Of a stretch of 18,951 nucleotides of DNA, positions 8,834 through 15,764 are shown one piece after another. A program made the translations under genes and the position numbers. Source of the stretch: Firmicutes bacterium UBA3932 (GTDB lineage: Bacteria; Bacillota; Clostridia; Peptostreptococcales; Anaerovoracaceae); assembly GCA_002385825.1 (NCBI GenBank), contig DGEG01000152.1:1-18951 (forward strand). Direction: 5' to 3'. Each line of letters opens with the position of its first letter. Positions within the stretch are counted from its first letter, which is position 1. Below the pieces are notes generated by a model. It did no database searches and had not been told where the DNA came from. It was given only the letters and a program-made list of their open reading frames with translations.

Positions 8834-8858
8834 ATTGCATTCCTCATATATTACAGAT

Positions 8859-9683
8859 TTAAGCCGGGTTTTCCGTACCTGAGAAAAAATCAAAGGCCAT
8901 ATTTACTACTTTTTGTTCTTCGATAGTTTTTTCGATAATAGCGGGCCCTTTTTTGAGCAACAGCAAATATTCAATATTGCCCTTTGCTCCCTTTATGGGC
9001 GACCAAGTCAGACCTTCCGCCTGCAGCCCGTATTCTTCTCCGTATTCAATGACTTTCCGGATCACTTCACCATGGACAGATCTGTCTTTTACTATCCCAT
9101 GCTTTCCCACCTGGTTCCTGCCCGCTTCAAATTGAGGCTTGATGAGGCATACGCTCTGCCCTTTTTCTTTTAATAATTCCGACGCTACGGGAAAAACGAG
9201 TTTCAAGGAAATAAAAGATACATCGATGCTTATAAAATCTATCAAATCTTCTATAGTGGCAGGATCCAGATAACGAATGTTCGTTCTCTCTATATTGACA
9301 ACACGAGGGTCATTTCTGAGTTTATAGTGAAGCTGTCCGTAACCCACATCTACCGCGTATACTTTTGCGGCTCCTTTTTGCAGCATACAGTCCGTAAAGC
9401 CGCCTGTGGAAGCGCCTATATCCACGGCAATGCATCCTTCCAAGTTAATGCCGAACTCACCCAGGGCTTTTTCCAGCTTCAACCCTCCCCTGCCCACGTA
9501 AGGGCAAGGATCTTGCCTGATTTCAATTAATGCATCTTCCTTGATGGGAGTTCCGGCTTTATCGCAGCGCTGATTATCCACATAGACCGACCCGGCCATG
9601 ATTGCGGCTTTTGCTTTTTCCCGGGATTCGAAATACCCCATCTTTACTAAAAGGACATCAAGCCTTTCTTTCAATGAAGTCAC
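8859..9683 (-). CDS. tlyA: TlyA family rRNA (cytidine-2'-O)-methyltransferase
   Basis: A 274-residue protein with an N-terminal S4 RNA-binding domain (about 4-65, KERLDVLLVKMGYFESREKA and AIMAGSVYVDNQ) and a C-terminal RrmJ/FtsJ-type methyltransferase domain. The S-adenosylmethionine loop is AVDIGASTGGFTDCML (86-101). ISIDVSFISL (151-160) carries D154, and LIKPQFE (180-186) carries K182 and E186. Studied TlyA proteins 2'-O-methylate 16S and 23S rRNA; the 'hemolysin' label is historical. I chose the GTG at 9683 because the family starts with MTS-KERLDVLL, but its AGGTG lies only one base away; a TTG at 9674 is better spaced from it. The start lies inside dxs. The gene ends 25 bases before mutS, an unusual neighbour for it. 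Confidence 0.93.
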   Translation of the reverse strand: MTSLKERLDVLLVKMGYFESREKAKAAIMAGSVYVDNQRCDKAGTPIKEDALIEIRQDPCPYVGRGGLKLEKALGEFGINLEGCIAVDIGASTGGFTDCMLQKGAAKVYAVDVGYGQLHYKLRNDPRVVNIERTNIRYLDPATIEDLIDFISIDVSFISLKLVFPVASELLKEKGQSVCLIKPQFEAGRNQVGKHGIVKDRSVHGEVIRKVIEYGEEYGLQAEGLTWSPIKGAKGNIEYLLLLKKGPAIIEKTIEEQKVVNMAFDFFSGTENPA

Positions 9684-11526
9684 GCACCTTTACTGCTATG
9701 GAATCCGCGTCCAGTCCATAGCGCTTGAATAACTGTTCCACATCGCCATGCTCTATAAATTGATCCGGCCAACCTATGGGCAGGTGCCTGAAGTTGTTTA
9801 TCCCCTTTTCACTCAGTAGAAGGAGCAGATTAGAGGCAAGCCCTCCCGTCAAAACATTATCTTCGATGGTGACCAGATTTCCCGTTTTCTCAACGGAACT
9901 GATTATTTTTTCCATGTCAAGCGGTTTCAGAAATCTGGCATTTATGACTTCTGCTTCGATTCCATAAGAAGCAAGCTGCTCCCTCGCCTCCAATGCATAC
10001 TTTACCATTTTCCCTATGGCCACAAGGCTCACATGTTTTCCTTGCTTAAGTATTTCACTGCCGCCATCTATTTTATAATCTCCCACGAAGGAAAGATCGG
10101 TTACACTCCCCCTTGGATAGCGAATAGCACAAGGACCGTTGAGAGTCATGGCATAATCCATCATAGCGCCCAGTTCTTTCCCGTCTTTCGGAGCCAACAC
10201 TGTCATTCCAGGCATATGTGAAAGATAGGAAAAATCAAAGACGCCATGATGAGTTTCTCCGTCGTTTCCCACATTTCCCGCCCGGTCGATGAGAAAGAGC
10301 ACCGGCAAACCGGGAATACACACATCCTCGATAATCTGATCGTAGGCTCTTTGTAAGAATGTAGAATAAATGGCCACCACAGGCCTGTACCCTGAAAGAG
10401 CAAGCCCTGATGCGAATGCCACAGCATAGGACTCCGCAATTCCCACATCAAATGTGCGCTCCGGAAATGCTTTTCGGAAAGGGTCAAGCCCGGTAGCTTC
10501 CATCATAGCGGCTGTAATGGCTATTAATTTTGGATTCTCCTTGCCCAGCTCTACCAGCTTTGTCCCGGCAGCAGAAGAGTAGGTCTCTTTGGATGGGCTG
10601 CGCAGCTCCCCCGTGCAGGGATCGAAGGGTGATATGCCATGAAATTTTGAGGGATTACACTCGGCATTTCTGTAGCCTTTGCCTTTCTTTGTAACCACAT
10701 GTATTAATACCGGGCCTTCCAAAGCCCTGGCAAGGTGCAAAACCTCTATGAGTTCATGGACATCGTGTCCGTCGATGGGCCCGATATACTTAAAACCGAA
10801 GCTTTCGAAAATACCTCCGGGGATCAGAGCGTATTTCAAAGCGTCGCGTATGTGTTCAAACCCCGAATAAAGGCTGTCCCCCACCCGGGGAACTCCTCTC
10901 AGTGTTTTCTTTAGTTGTTTCTTAAAATCCAGATATGCTTTAGAAGCTCTCAATTTACTTAAGTGCTGTGACAATCCACCGCCATTCTTTTCGATGGACA
11001 TTTCGTTATCGTTGAGAATAACAATTATTTTGGAACCGGAATGGCCCACATTGTTGAGAGCTTCAAATGCGATTCCGCCCGTCATAGCGCCGTCTCCCAC
11101 CACGGCGATCACTTCGCCTTCTTCACCGGAAAGATCCCGCGCGGCCGCATATCCGGCGGCAATGGACAGGGAAGTGCTTGCATGACCCGAATCGTGCATG
11201 TCATGCAGGCTCTCTTTTCTTCTCGGAAAACCAGAAATGCCATCCAGGGTTCTCAATGTGTCGAATCTATCTGCTCTACCGGTCAGTATCTTATGGACAT
11301 AGGCCTGATGCCCTACATCCCAGATAATCTTGTCCTTTGGGCTGTTAAACACCCGATGAAGAGCGATTGCCAATTCCACCACGCCCAGGTTTGAGGCCAG
11401 GTGCCCACCGGTATTAGCTACTTTTTCGATGAGAAAGTCTCTTATTTCATATGAAAGGAGCTCCAGCTCCTTTTCCGACATACTTTTTAAATCATCAGGA
11501 AAGTTATATTCCTGCAATCGTTTCAT
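9658..11526 (-). CDS. dxs: 1-deoxy-D-xylulose-5-phosphate synthase
   Basis: A 622-residue thiamine diphosphate enzyme making DXP from pyruvate and glyceraldehyde-3-phosphate, the first step of the MEP isoprenoid pathway. Seen are TGGHLASNLGVVEL (39-52) with H42, WDVGHQAYVHKILTGR (69-84) with H73, the thiamine diphosphate motif GDGAMTGG (144-151) with LNDNEMSI (171-178), IGPIDGHD (248-255), the pyrimidine-domain FDVGIAE (359-365) with E365, DRAGNVGNDGETHHGVFD (414-431) and AIRYPRGS (467-474). The length is normal. A small oddity is GIAESYA where most DXS proteins read GIAEQHA. The ATG has AAGGGG upstream. The stop falls 26 bases inside tlyA. Gene and pathway context with ispA make the call firm. 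Confidence 0.97.
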   Translation of the reverse strand: MKRLQEYNFPDDLKSMSEKELELLSYEIRDFLIEKVANTGGHLASNLGVVELAIALHRVFNSPKDKIIWDVGHQAYVHKILTGRADRFDTLRTLDGISGFPRRKESLHDMHDSGHASTSLSIAAGYAAARDLSGEEGEVIAVVGDGAMTGGIAFEALNNVGHSGSKIIVILNDNEMSIEKNGGGLSQHLSKLRASKAYLDFKKQLKKTLRGVPRVGDSLYSGFEHIRDALKYALIPGGIFESFGFKYIGPIDGHDVHELIEVLHLARALEGPVLIHVVTKKGKGYRNAECNPSKFHGISPFDPCTGELRSPSKETYSSAAGTKLVELGKENPKLIAITAAMMEATGLDPFRKAFPERTFDVGIAESYAVAFASGLALSGYRPVVAIYSTFLQRAYDQIIEDVCIPGLPVLFLIDRAGNVGNDGETHHGVFDFSYLSHMPGMTVLAPKDGKELGAMMDYAMTLNGPCAIRYPRGSVTDLSFVGDYKIDGGSEILKQGKHVSLVAIGKMVKYALEAREQLASYGIEAEVINARFLKPLDMEKIISSVEKTGNLVTIEDNVLTGGLASNLLLLLSEKGINNFRHLPIGWPDQFIEHGDVEQLFKRYGLDADSIAVKVRDFIERKA

Positions 11527-11544
11527 TTATACATTCCCCTTATG

Positions 11545-12441
11545 CTATTTGTCTCTCTTGGAAAGCTGGGTTGCAATTTGTGTGAAGAATTCTCCTTCTT
11601 CCTGGAAAGGTTCCATAATCTCCACTGCTTTCACTGTGAGGTCTTCAAGCCTCTGTTCAGCCGCTTCTACACCAAATATTCCCGGGAAGGTGCATTTCGA
11701 GCGGGCATAATCTTTTCCGGTGTTCTTGCCCATAGTTTCGGCATCTCCGTAAACATCAAGCAGGTCGTCTGCAATCTGAAAACCCAGCCCTATCACTTCA
11801 CCGTATGACGTCAATGCGTCCAGTTTTTCTTTAGTTCCTCCTCCTAAGTAGGCGCCTGCCTTCAAGGATGAAACAATGAGAGCGGCCGTCTTGTTCAGGT
11901 GTATATACTCTAAATATTCTTTTGCACATTGCCGGCCTTGTGATTCAATATCCGCCACTTGCCCGGCTACCATTCCCCTGCAACCGGCGCCTTTTGCAAT
12001 TTCGTTGGCTGCCCTGACCTTTCGCTTCAATTTATCAGGCGCATCGAAATAGAGAAGCATGTCTCTTAACATTATCTCAAATGCAGCCGACAGGAGTCCG
12101 TCTCCCGCCAAGACCGCCATATCTTCTCCGAATACTTTGTGGTTTGCAGGCTTTCCCCTGCGCATATCATCATCGTCCATACACGGAAGATCATCGTGAA
12201 TCAGAGAATAGGTATGGATGTATTCTACAGCTATGGCATAGGGAAGCGCTGTGTTTATATCACCGCCGCAAAAATCATTTGCGGCGAGAAGAAGTACAGG
12301 CCGGAGACGTTTGCCTCCCGAAGACAAGCTGTATTTCATAGCTTCGTACAGGGTTTCGCTTTGCTGGTCAATTTCAGGTAGAAATCCCAATAGATGAGAA
12401 TCGACTAACTCCTTATACCTGAGATAATCTTCATTGAACAT
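11545..12441 (-). CDS. ispA: Polyprenyl (farnesyl) diphosphate synthase
   Basis: A 298-residue trans-prenyltransferase. Key elements are GGKRLRPVL (42-50), the first aspartate-rich motif DDLPCMD (83-89) followed by DDDMRRGKP, GRQ/GQVADIES (160-167), the lysine-threonine pair HLNKTAAL (181-188) and the second aspartate-rich motif GFQIADDLLDVYGD (220-233). These bind two magnesium-diphosphate sites and condense isopentenyl diphosphate with dimethylallyl or geranyl diphosphate. The HTYSLIHDDLP context is that of bacterial farnesyl diphosphate synthase; chain length cannot be fixed by reading alone. The ATG is preceded by AAGGAAAGG. It lies 18 bases before dxs, the enzyme that opens the same pathway. 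The dimethylallyl diphosphate used here is also the substrate of MiaA, encoded further down. Confidence 0.94.
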   Translation of the reverse strand: MFNEDYLRYKELVDSHLLGFLPEIDQQSETLYEAMKYSLSSGGKRLRPVLLLAANDFCGGDINTALPYAIAVEYIHTYSLIHDDLPCMDDDDMRRGKPANHKVFGEDMAVLAGDGLLSAAFEIMLRDMLLYFDAPDKLKRKVRAANEIAKGAGCRGMVAGQVADIESQGRQCAKEYLEYIHLNKTAALIVSSLKAGAYLGGGTKEKLDALTSYGEVIGLGFQIADDLLDVYGDAETMGKNTGKDYARSKCTFPGIFGVEAAEQRLEDLTVKAVEIMEPFQEEGEFFTQIATQLSKRDK

Positions 12442-12461
12442 TTTGACCTGCCTTTCCTTTT

Positions 12462-12674
12462 TCAGTAATCTGCTAACTCCTTCTTAACTTTGTCACAGAT
12501 CTGTATTTTTTTATTGGCAGCGGCGAGGTGCTCCTTGCATTTTTCGTAATATTTCATTCCTTCTTCAAAGCGGAGCAACGCCTCTTTCAATGTTGTATCT
12601 TCTGATTTGAGCGCTTCTGCAGAACTTTCCAGGCCTTCTAAAGCTTGTTCAAAGCTTAGGTCTTTATCTTCCAT
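12462..12674 (-). CDS. xseB: Exodeoxyribonuclease VII small subunit
   Basis: A 70-residue helical protein with the XseB pattern LSFEQALEGLES (6-17), then the second helix LKEALLRFEEGMKYYEKCKE (29-48) and a closing helix with VKKELADY. Several XseB chains wrap the helical arm of XseA in the exonuclease VII complex. The ATG has GGAGGG upstream and lies inside the end of xseA. The gene stands 20 bases before ispA. The length is within the family's usual 60-85 residues. Confidence 0.95.
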   Translation of the reverse strand: MEDKDLSFEQALEGLESSAEALKSEDTTLKEALLRFEEGMKYYEKCKEHLAAANKKIQICDKVKKELADY

Positions 12675-13884
12675 AATCCGCCCTCCTCACTTCTTCTATA
12701 GAGCATTTAATTTTACCATCTTTACATATAACCGTCAACAAATCGCCCTTATTAAGCCCTTCTACCGATGTGATCAGCTTGCCATTTACGTCGACCAGAG
12801 CACCGTATCCGCGTTCCATAATTGAATAAGGACTTGATAATTGAAGTTCTGCATACAATTGTTCAACCGTGGACATTTTTTCCGTTAACTTATCAGAAAT
12901 CATGTGAAACATATCTTTCGCCAAACCGTTTACATGCATCTGTGCAAGCTGGATGCGGTTGGATATCTGATTTTTCAGAGCTTCCATATTGTAAGATTCC
13001 GTTTTGAGTTCATAATATTGAAGCCTGCGCTGTATGGTATGTAGAATTTCCGTAACATTATTTTTCACTGCGATCCGTAATTCTTTCGTATCGGGAACTG
13101 CCATCTGCGCCGCTTCTGTAGGAGTGGCGGCACGCCGGTCAGCCACGTAATCTGCCAACGTAAAGTCTGTTTCATGCCCCACGGCCGATATTACGGGAAT
13201 CTCAGATAAAAAGATGCTTCTTACCACCACTTCTTCATTAAATGCCCAAAGCTCTTCTATGGAACCGCCTCCCCTCCCCACGATAATTACATCGGTGTCA
13301 GGGAACAGGCGGTTGACCTCCGTAATGGCAGCGGCAATATCCGCGGCTGCATCCGGCCCCTGAACAAGGCATGGATACAGAATAACGTGGACCACATCGT
13401 TTCTCTGCCTTATGATTTTCAGAATATCCCGTATTGCAGCCCCTGTTTCAGAAGTTATCACAACTACTTTTTTGGGAAATGTGGGAATGGGTTTTTTATA
13501 CTTAGGATCGAAGAGTCCCTCTTTTTCAAGTTTAGCTTTCAACGCCTCAAAAGCAATGGTGAGGTTTCCCTTACCTTCAACAAGAATATCGCGTATGTTT
13601 AAAGAGTAAGTTCCTCCTCGTTCAAATACGGAAATATACCCTGTAGCTGTAATTAACATACCTTCCGTCAACTCATAGCGCAGTCGTGGAACCTGGTCGG
13701 CAGGAAGGAAGCAGGAAAGCTTACTCTGCTCATCTTTCAGTGTAAAAAAGACATGCCCCGAACCGTGATATTTCAGGTTGGAGATTTCACCTATTACAGA
13801 TACATTTCCCAACAGGGGGTCTGTTTGGAGCACACGCTTCACGTAGTTATTGAATTGGGATACGCTGATAGGTTTTATTGCCAT
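12664..13884 (-). CDS. xseA: Exodeoxyribonuclease VII large subunit
   Basis: A 406-residue protein, close to family length. The N-terminal OB-fold (about 5-100) has PLLGNVSVIGEISN (23-36) and GSGHVFFTLKDEQS (41-54), and binds single-stranded DNA. The catalytic domain shows KKVVVITSETGAAIRDIL (138-155), the glycine-rich GRGGGSIEELWAFN (203-216), SAVGHETDFTLADYVADRRA (233-252) and TPTEAAQ (254-260). A long helical region then leads to SPYSIMERGYGALV. With XseB it forms exonuclease VII, which degrades single-stranded DNA from both ends to oligonucleotides. The ATG lies inside the end of the preceding gene and is preceded by AGGAG at a good distance. The stop overlaps xseB by 11 bases, so the two subunits are probably translated in a coupled way. 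Confidence 0.97.
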   Translation of the reverse strand: MAIKPISVSQFNNYVKRVLQTDPLLGNVSVIGEISNLKYHGSGHVFFTLKDEQSKLSCFLPADQVPRLRYELTEGMLITATGYISVFERGGTYSLNIRDILVEGKGNLTIAFEALKAKLEKEGLFDPKYKKPIPTFPKKVVVITSETGAAIRDILKIIRQRNDVVHVILYPCLVQGPDAAADIAAAITEVNRLFPDTDVIIVGRGGGSIEELWAFNEEVVVRSIFLSEIPVISAVGHETDFTLADYVADRRAATPTEAAQMAVPDTKELRIAVKNNVTEILHTIQRRLQYYELKTESYNMEALKNQISNRIQLAQMHVNGLAKDMFHMISDKLTEKMSTVEQLYAELQLSSPYSIMERGYGALVDVNGKLITSVEGLNKGDLLTVICKDGKIKCSIEEVRRADYGR

Positions 13885-14831
13885 AGTGCTTTTACTCCTA
13901 AAAGGCCGATGCCGACTGCATTATCCGAAGACAGGGATGGTTTCCCAAATACTATGCGGCATTGGCGCCCATGAAAATGTTCTTCAACTTTACTTCGTAT
14001 ATATGAACTGGAAGCTACTCCGCCTGTATATAGAATCTCACTACAGCCTGTTTGACTCATGGCTTTTTCTGACCATTTAATCAAAGCTTCTGCTATTGTT
14101 TTAAACAGTTGGCAGCATATATTAACCCTTTCAGGTGAATGACTATTTATCCATCTTTCAATCTGGGTTTCAAGCCCGGAAAGGTTGATATCCAATCCTT
14201 GAAAATGAACGGGTTTTAGTATGATTTCTGCCGGATCATGACAGGCAGAAGCAAGCATGTCCATCTCACTTCCTGCAGGAAATCCCAGGCCGGACAAGAC
14301 GCCTATACGGTCGATGACCTGCCCAAATGAGAGGTCCTTCGTGCCGCCCAGCTTTTTTATCTCACCAGCTTTAACGTGGAGAAGCTCCGTGGTTCCTCCG
14401 GAAAGATGAAAAGCAAGGAAATTGTTGTTTATATCTATATGGCTTCCGTATGCCCCTGCAGCCAAATGGCCTTCCTGATGAGAGAAGCGGAACAACGGCA
14501 CTTCGAGAGCAGCAGCCAGTGTCTTTCCGAAAGAAAGCCCCGCGGTAAAAACAGGCATATAAGAGCCCTCTACCTGCCTGGGTTTATCGCTGACTGCCAC
14601 AGCGGCAATCTCTGACGCGGGAAAGGTTTGGAAACATCGTTCCAGCAGGATGGGCAGGTTTTGCATATGCTGAAACAGGGCGTGAGACTGTCTCAATCCT
14701 CGTTCGCCCTGTTTAACTTTCAAAATCTCTCGTTGATCCAACAGTATACATTCCGATCGGTTTACAACCGCTACGGAAGTGGTATAGTTGCTGGTGTCCA
14801 GAGCAAGTACTCCGGAAGCCGTATTTTTCAT
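13875..14831 (-). CDS. TsaD/Kae1-family paralogue (peptidase M22-like), probably not TsaD itself
   Basis: A 318-residue ASKHA-fold protein related to TsaD (Gcp/Kae1), the t6A37 tRNA threonylcarbamoyltransferase subunit. Visible family elements are LALDTSNYTTSVAVV (9-23), the metal-site motif SHQEGH with H118 and H122, the nucleotide-site loop HLSGGTTEL (142-150), SFGQVIDRIG (168-177), GFPAGSEMD (183-191), YTGGVASSSYIR and the late aspartate in SSDNAVGIG (D303). The first motif differs from true TsaD, which has a CDET-type sequence where this protein has SNYTT. It is also somewhat shorter than TsaD (about 335-345 aa). Such paralogues occur in clostridia beside nusB and xseA, where Bacillus has folD. 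The older name O-sialoglycoprotein endopeptidase should not be taken as function. It starts one base after nusB and overlaps xseA by ten bases. Family is sure, role unknown. Confidence 0.85.
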   Translation of the reverse strand: MKNTASGVLALDTSNYTTSVAVVNRSECILLDQREILKVKQGERGLRQSHALFQHMQNLPILLERCFQTFPASEIAAVAVSDKPRQVEGSYMPVFTAGLSFGKTLAAALEVPLFRFSHQEGHLAAGAYGSHIDINNNFLAFHLSGGTTELLHVKAGEIKKLGGTKDLSFGQVIDRIGVLSGLGFPAGSEMDMLASACHDPAEIILKPVHFQGLDINLSGLETQIERWINSHSPERVNICCQLFKTIAEALIKWSEKAMSQTGCSEILYTGGVASSSYIRSKVEEHFHGRQCRIVFGKPSLSSDNAVGIGLLGVKALWQ

Positions 14832-14832
14832 C

Positions 14833-15303
14833 CTAAGTGTTCTTTCCTTCTGTTATCTTTACTATCCTTCCAAGTACACCGTTTACAAATTTCCCCGAAT
14901 CTCCGCTTCCATATTTCTTAGCCAACTCTACTGCTTCATTGATTGACACGGAGTTCGGGATCTCTTCCATGTACTTTATTTCTGCAATGGAAAGCCGCAT
15001 AACGGCCAGATCCACTTTATCAATACGATCGATTTTCCAATTTTCGGACGCTGATTCCAGAAGCTGATCTATTTCGGATTGATTGGCTTCAACCGTTTTA
15101 ACCAGACGATTGAAGTAATTCACATCAATGTTATCTAATGATGCTTCATTTCCTGAGTCCTGATCATCATAATCTCTCAGCTGATTAATGCGCTTTATAA
15201 AAGATGTTCGCCTTACTTCACTGAAATCTTTGTGCGCTTCCATTTCATACAACAATTGCATTGCACATTCTCTGGTTTGTCTTCTGATGTCCCTGTTGAC
15301 CAT
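14833..15303 (-). CDS. nusB: Transcription antitermination factor NusB
   Basis: A 156-residue, mainly helical, soluble protein. The N-terminal half has RRQTRECAMQLLYEME (7-22), and an acidic insert at 43-60 (DYDDQDSGNEASLDNID) lengthens the first domain. The C-terminal half carries the clear NusB signature: NWKIDRIDKVDLAVMRL (88-104), IPNSVSINEAVELAKKYG (115-132) and KFVNGVLGRI (138-147). NusB binds boxA RNA together with NusE (ribosomal protein S10) in antitermination complexes, notably on rRNA operons. The start at 15303 was chosen for GGAGG five bases upstream; an in-frame ATG at 15348 would overlap asp23 and adds a tail absent from the family. One base separates its TAG from the next start. 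The asp23-nusB-xseA order is typical of Firmicutes. Confidence 0.95.
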   Translation of the reverse strand: MVNRDIRRQTRECAMQLLYEMEAHKDFSEVRRTSFIKRINQLRDYDDQDSGNEASLDNIDVNYFNRLVKTVEANQSEIDQLLESASENWKIDRIDKVDLAVMRLSIAEIKYMEEIPNSVSINEAVELAKKYGSGDSGKFVNGVLGRIVKITEGKNT

Positions 15304-15325
15304 CTTATCCTCCGTGCATTCGCGA

Positions 15326-15685
15326 TCAGGATTCTTGAAAATGAACACCGGTTACATGTATGTTTACCGCATTCACCTGCATCTCTATGATCTCTTCTAC
15401 TTCTTTCTTGACATTTTCTTGTATATTCCAAGCCACATCCGGTATTTTTATTCCGTATTCAACGATAACAGAAACGTCGATGACGACGCCGTCATCGCTT
15501 TGATTAATCTTTATGCCTTTATAGAGAGGGTCTTTACCCAGCAGATTCTTCGACAGGCTATCGGTCAGCCCTCCGCTCAGGCCATAGACTCCCTTAGTCT
15601 TCAGCGTTGAGTTGAGAACGCATACAGCAATTACTTCATCAGAAATCTTTACAGTGCCTAGTTTCTCTTCACTGCCAGTGCTCAT
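15326..15685 (-). CDS. Asp23/Gls24 family protein (YqhY-like)
   Basis: A 119-residue soluble protein of the Asp23/Gls24 (DUF322) family. It opens with LGTVKISDEVIAVCVLNSTLK, then VYGLSGGL (33-40), and contains the family core IDVSVIVEYGIKIPDVAWNIQENVKKEVE (69-97) and a closing VNAVNIHVTGVHF strand. Family members are small cytoplasmic proteins. In Bacillus the gene at this locus is yqhY, next to accB-accC and linked to acetyl-CoA carboxylase control; no acc genes are present here. The ATG at 15685 was preferred to an upstream in-frame ATG at 15733 because GAGGTGG precedes it at the right spacing and because the promoter overlaps the longer form. It is the first gene behind the predicted sigma-A promoter, 22 bases before nusB. 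Biochemical function is unknown. Confidence 0.88.
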   Translation of the reverse strand: MSTGSEEKLGTVKISDEVIAVCVLNSTLKTKGVYGLSGGLTDSLSKNLLGKDPLYKGIKINQSDDGVVIDVSVIVEYGIKIPDVAWNIQENVKKEVEEIIEMQVNAVNIHVTGVHFQES

Positions 15686-15704
15686 TTTGCACCACCTCGG
15701 TGAA

Positions 15705-15733
15705 ATTATAGCAGATGCAAAACAATTAATCAA
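15705..15733 (-). promoter_or_regulatory. Sigma-A-type promoter before the asp23-nusB run
   Basis: Reading the minus strand, the gap after spoIIIAH holds TTGATT (15733-15728), a 17-base spacer and TATAAT (15710-15705). The -10 is a perfect match, the -35 matches four of six bases, and the spacing is optimal, so this is a strong vegetative-type promoter. It would let asp23, nusB and the housekeeping genes beyond be expressed independently of the sporulation-specific spoIIIA transcript. The predicted start point near 15698 leaves only about 12-13 bases before the asp23 ATG. Transcription start was inferred from position, not measured. Confidence 0.75.
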
Positions 15734-15764
15734 ACACTCGGCACATTATCTTTTGATTTGATTA
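15727..15764. repeat. 8-bp inverted repeat flanking the spoIIIAH-asp23 gap
   Basis: TTTGATTA at 15757-15764 and TAATCAAA at 15727-15734 (plus strand) form a perfect 8-bp inverted repeat with a 22-base centre. One arm covers the spoIIIAH stop codon and the other covers the -35 box of the asp23 promoter. It is AT-rich and lacks a U-tract, so it does not look like a terminator. An operator or a weak transcript hairpin is possible, but chance is also plausible in such AT-rich DNA. Confidence 0.3.

Noticed and set aside
8834..8893. Twenty-residue N-terminal extension of MutS
   Set aside because: The extension lies inside tlyA, has no ribosome site and is absent from the family; the ATG at 8833 has GAGGA and the normal MutS start.
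15188..15610. Plus-strand frame of 140 codons across nusB and asp23
   Set aside because: It runs antisense through two well-supported genes and has no ribosome site or recognisable domain.
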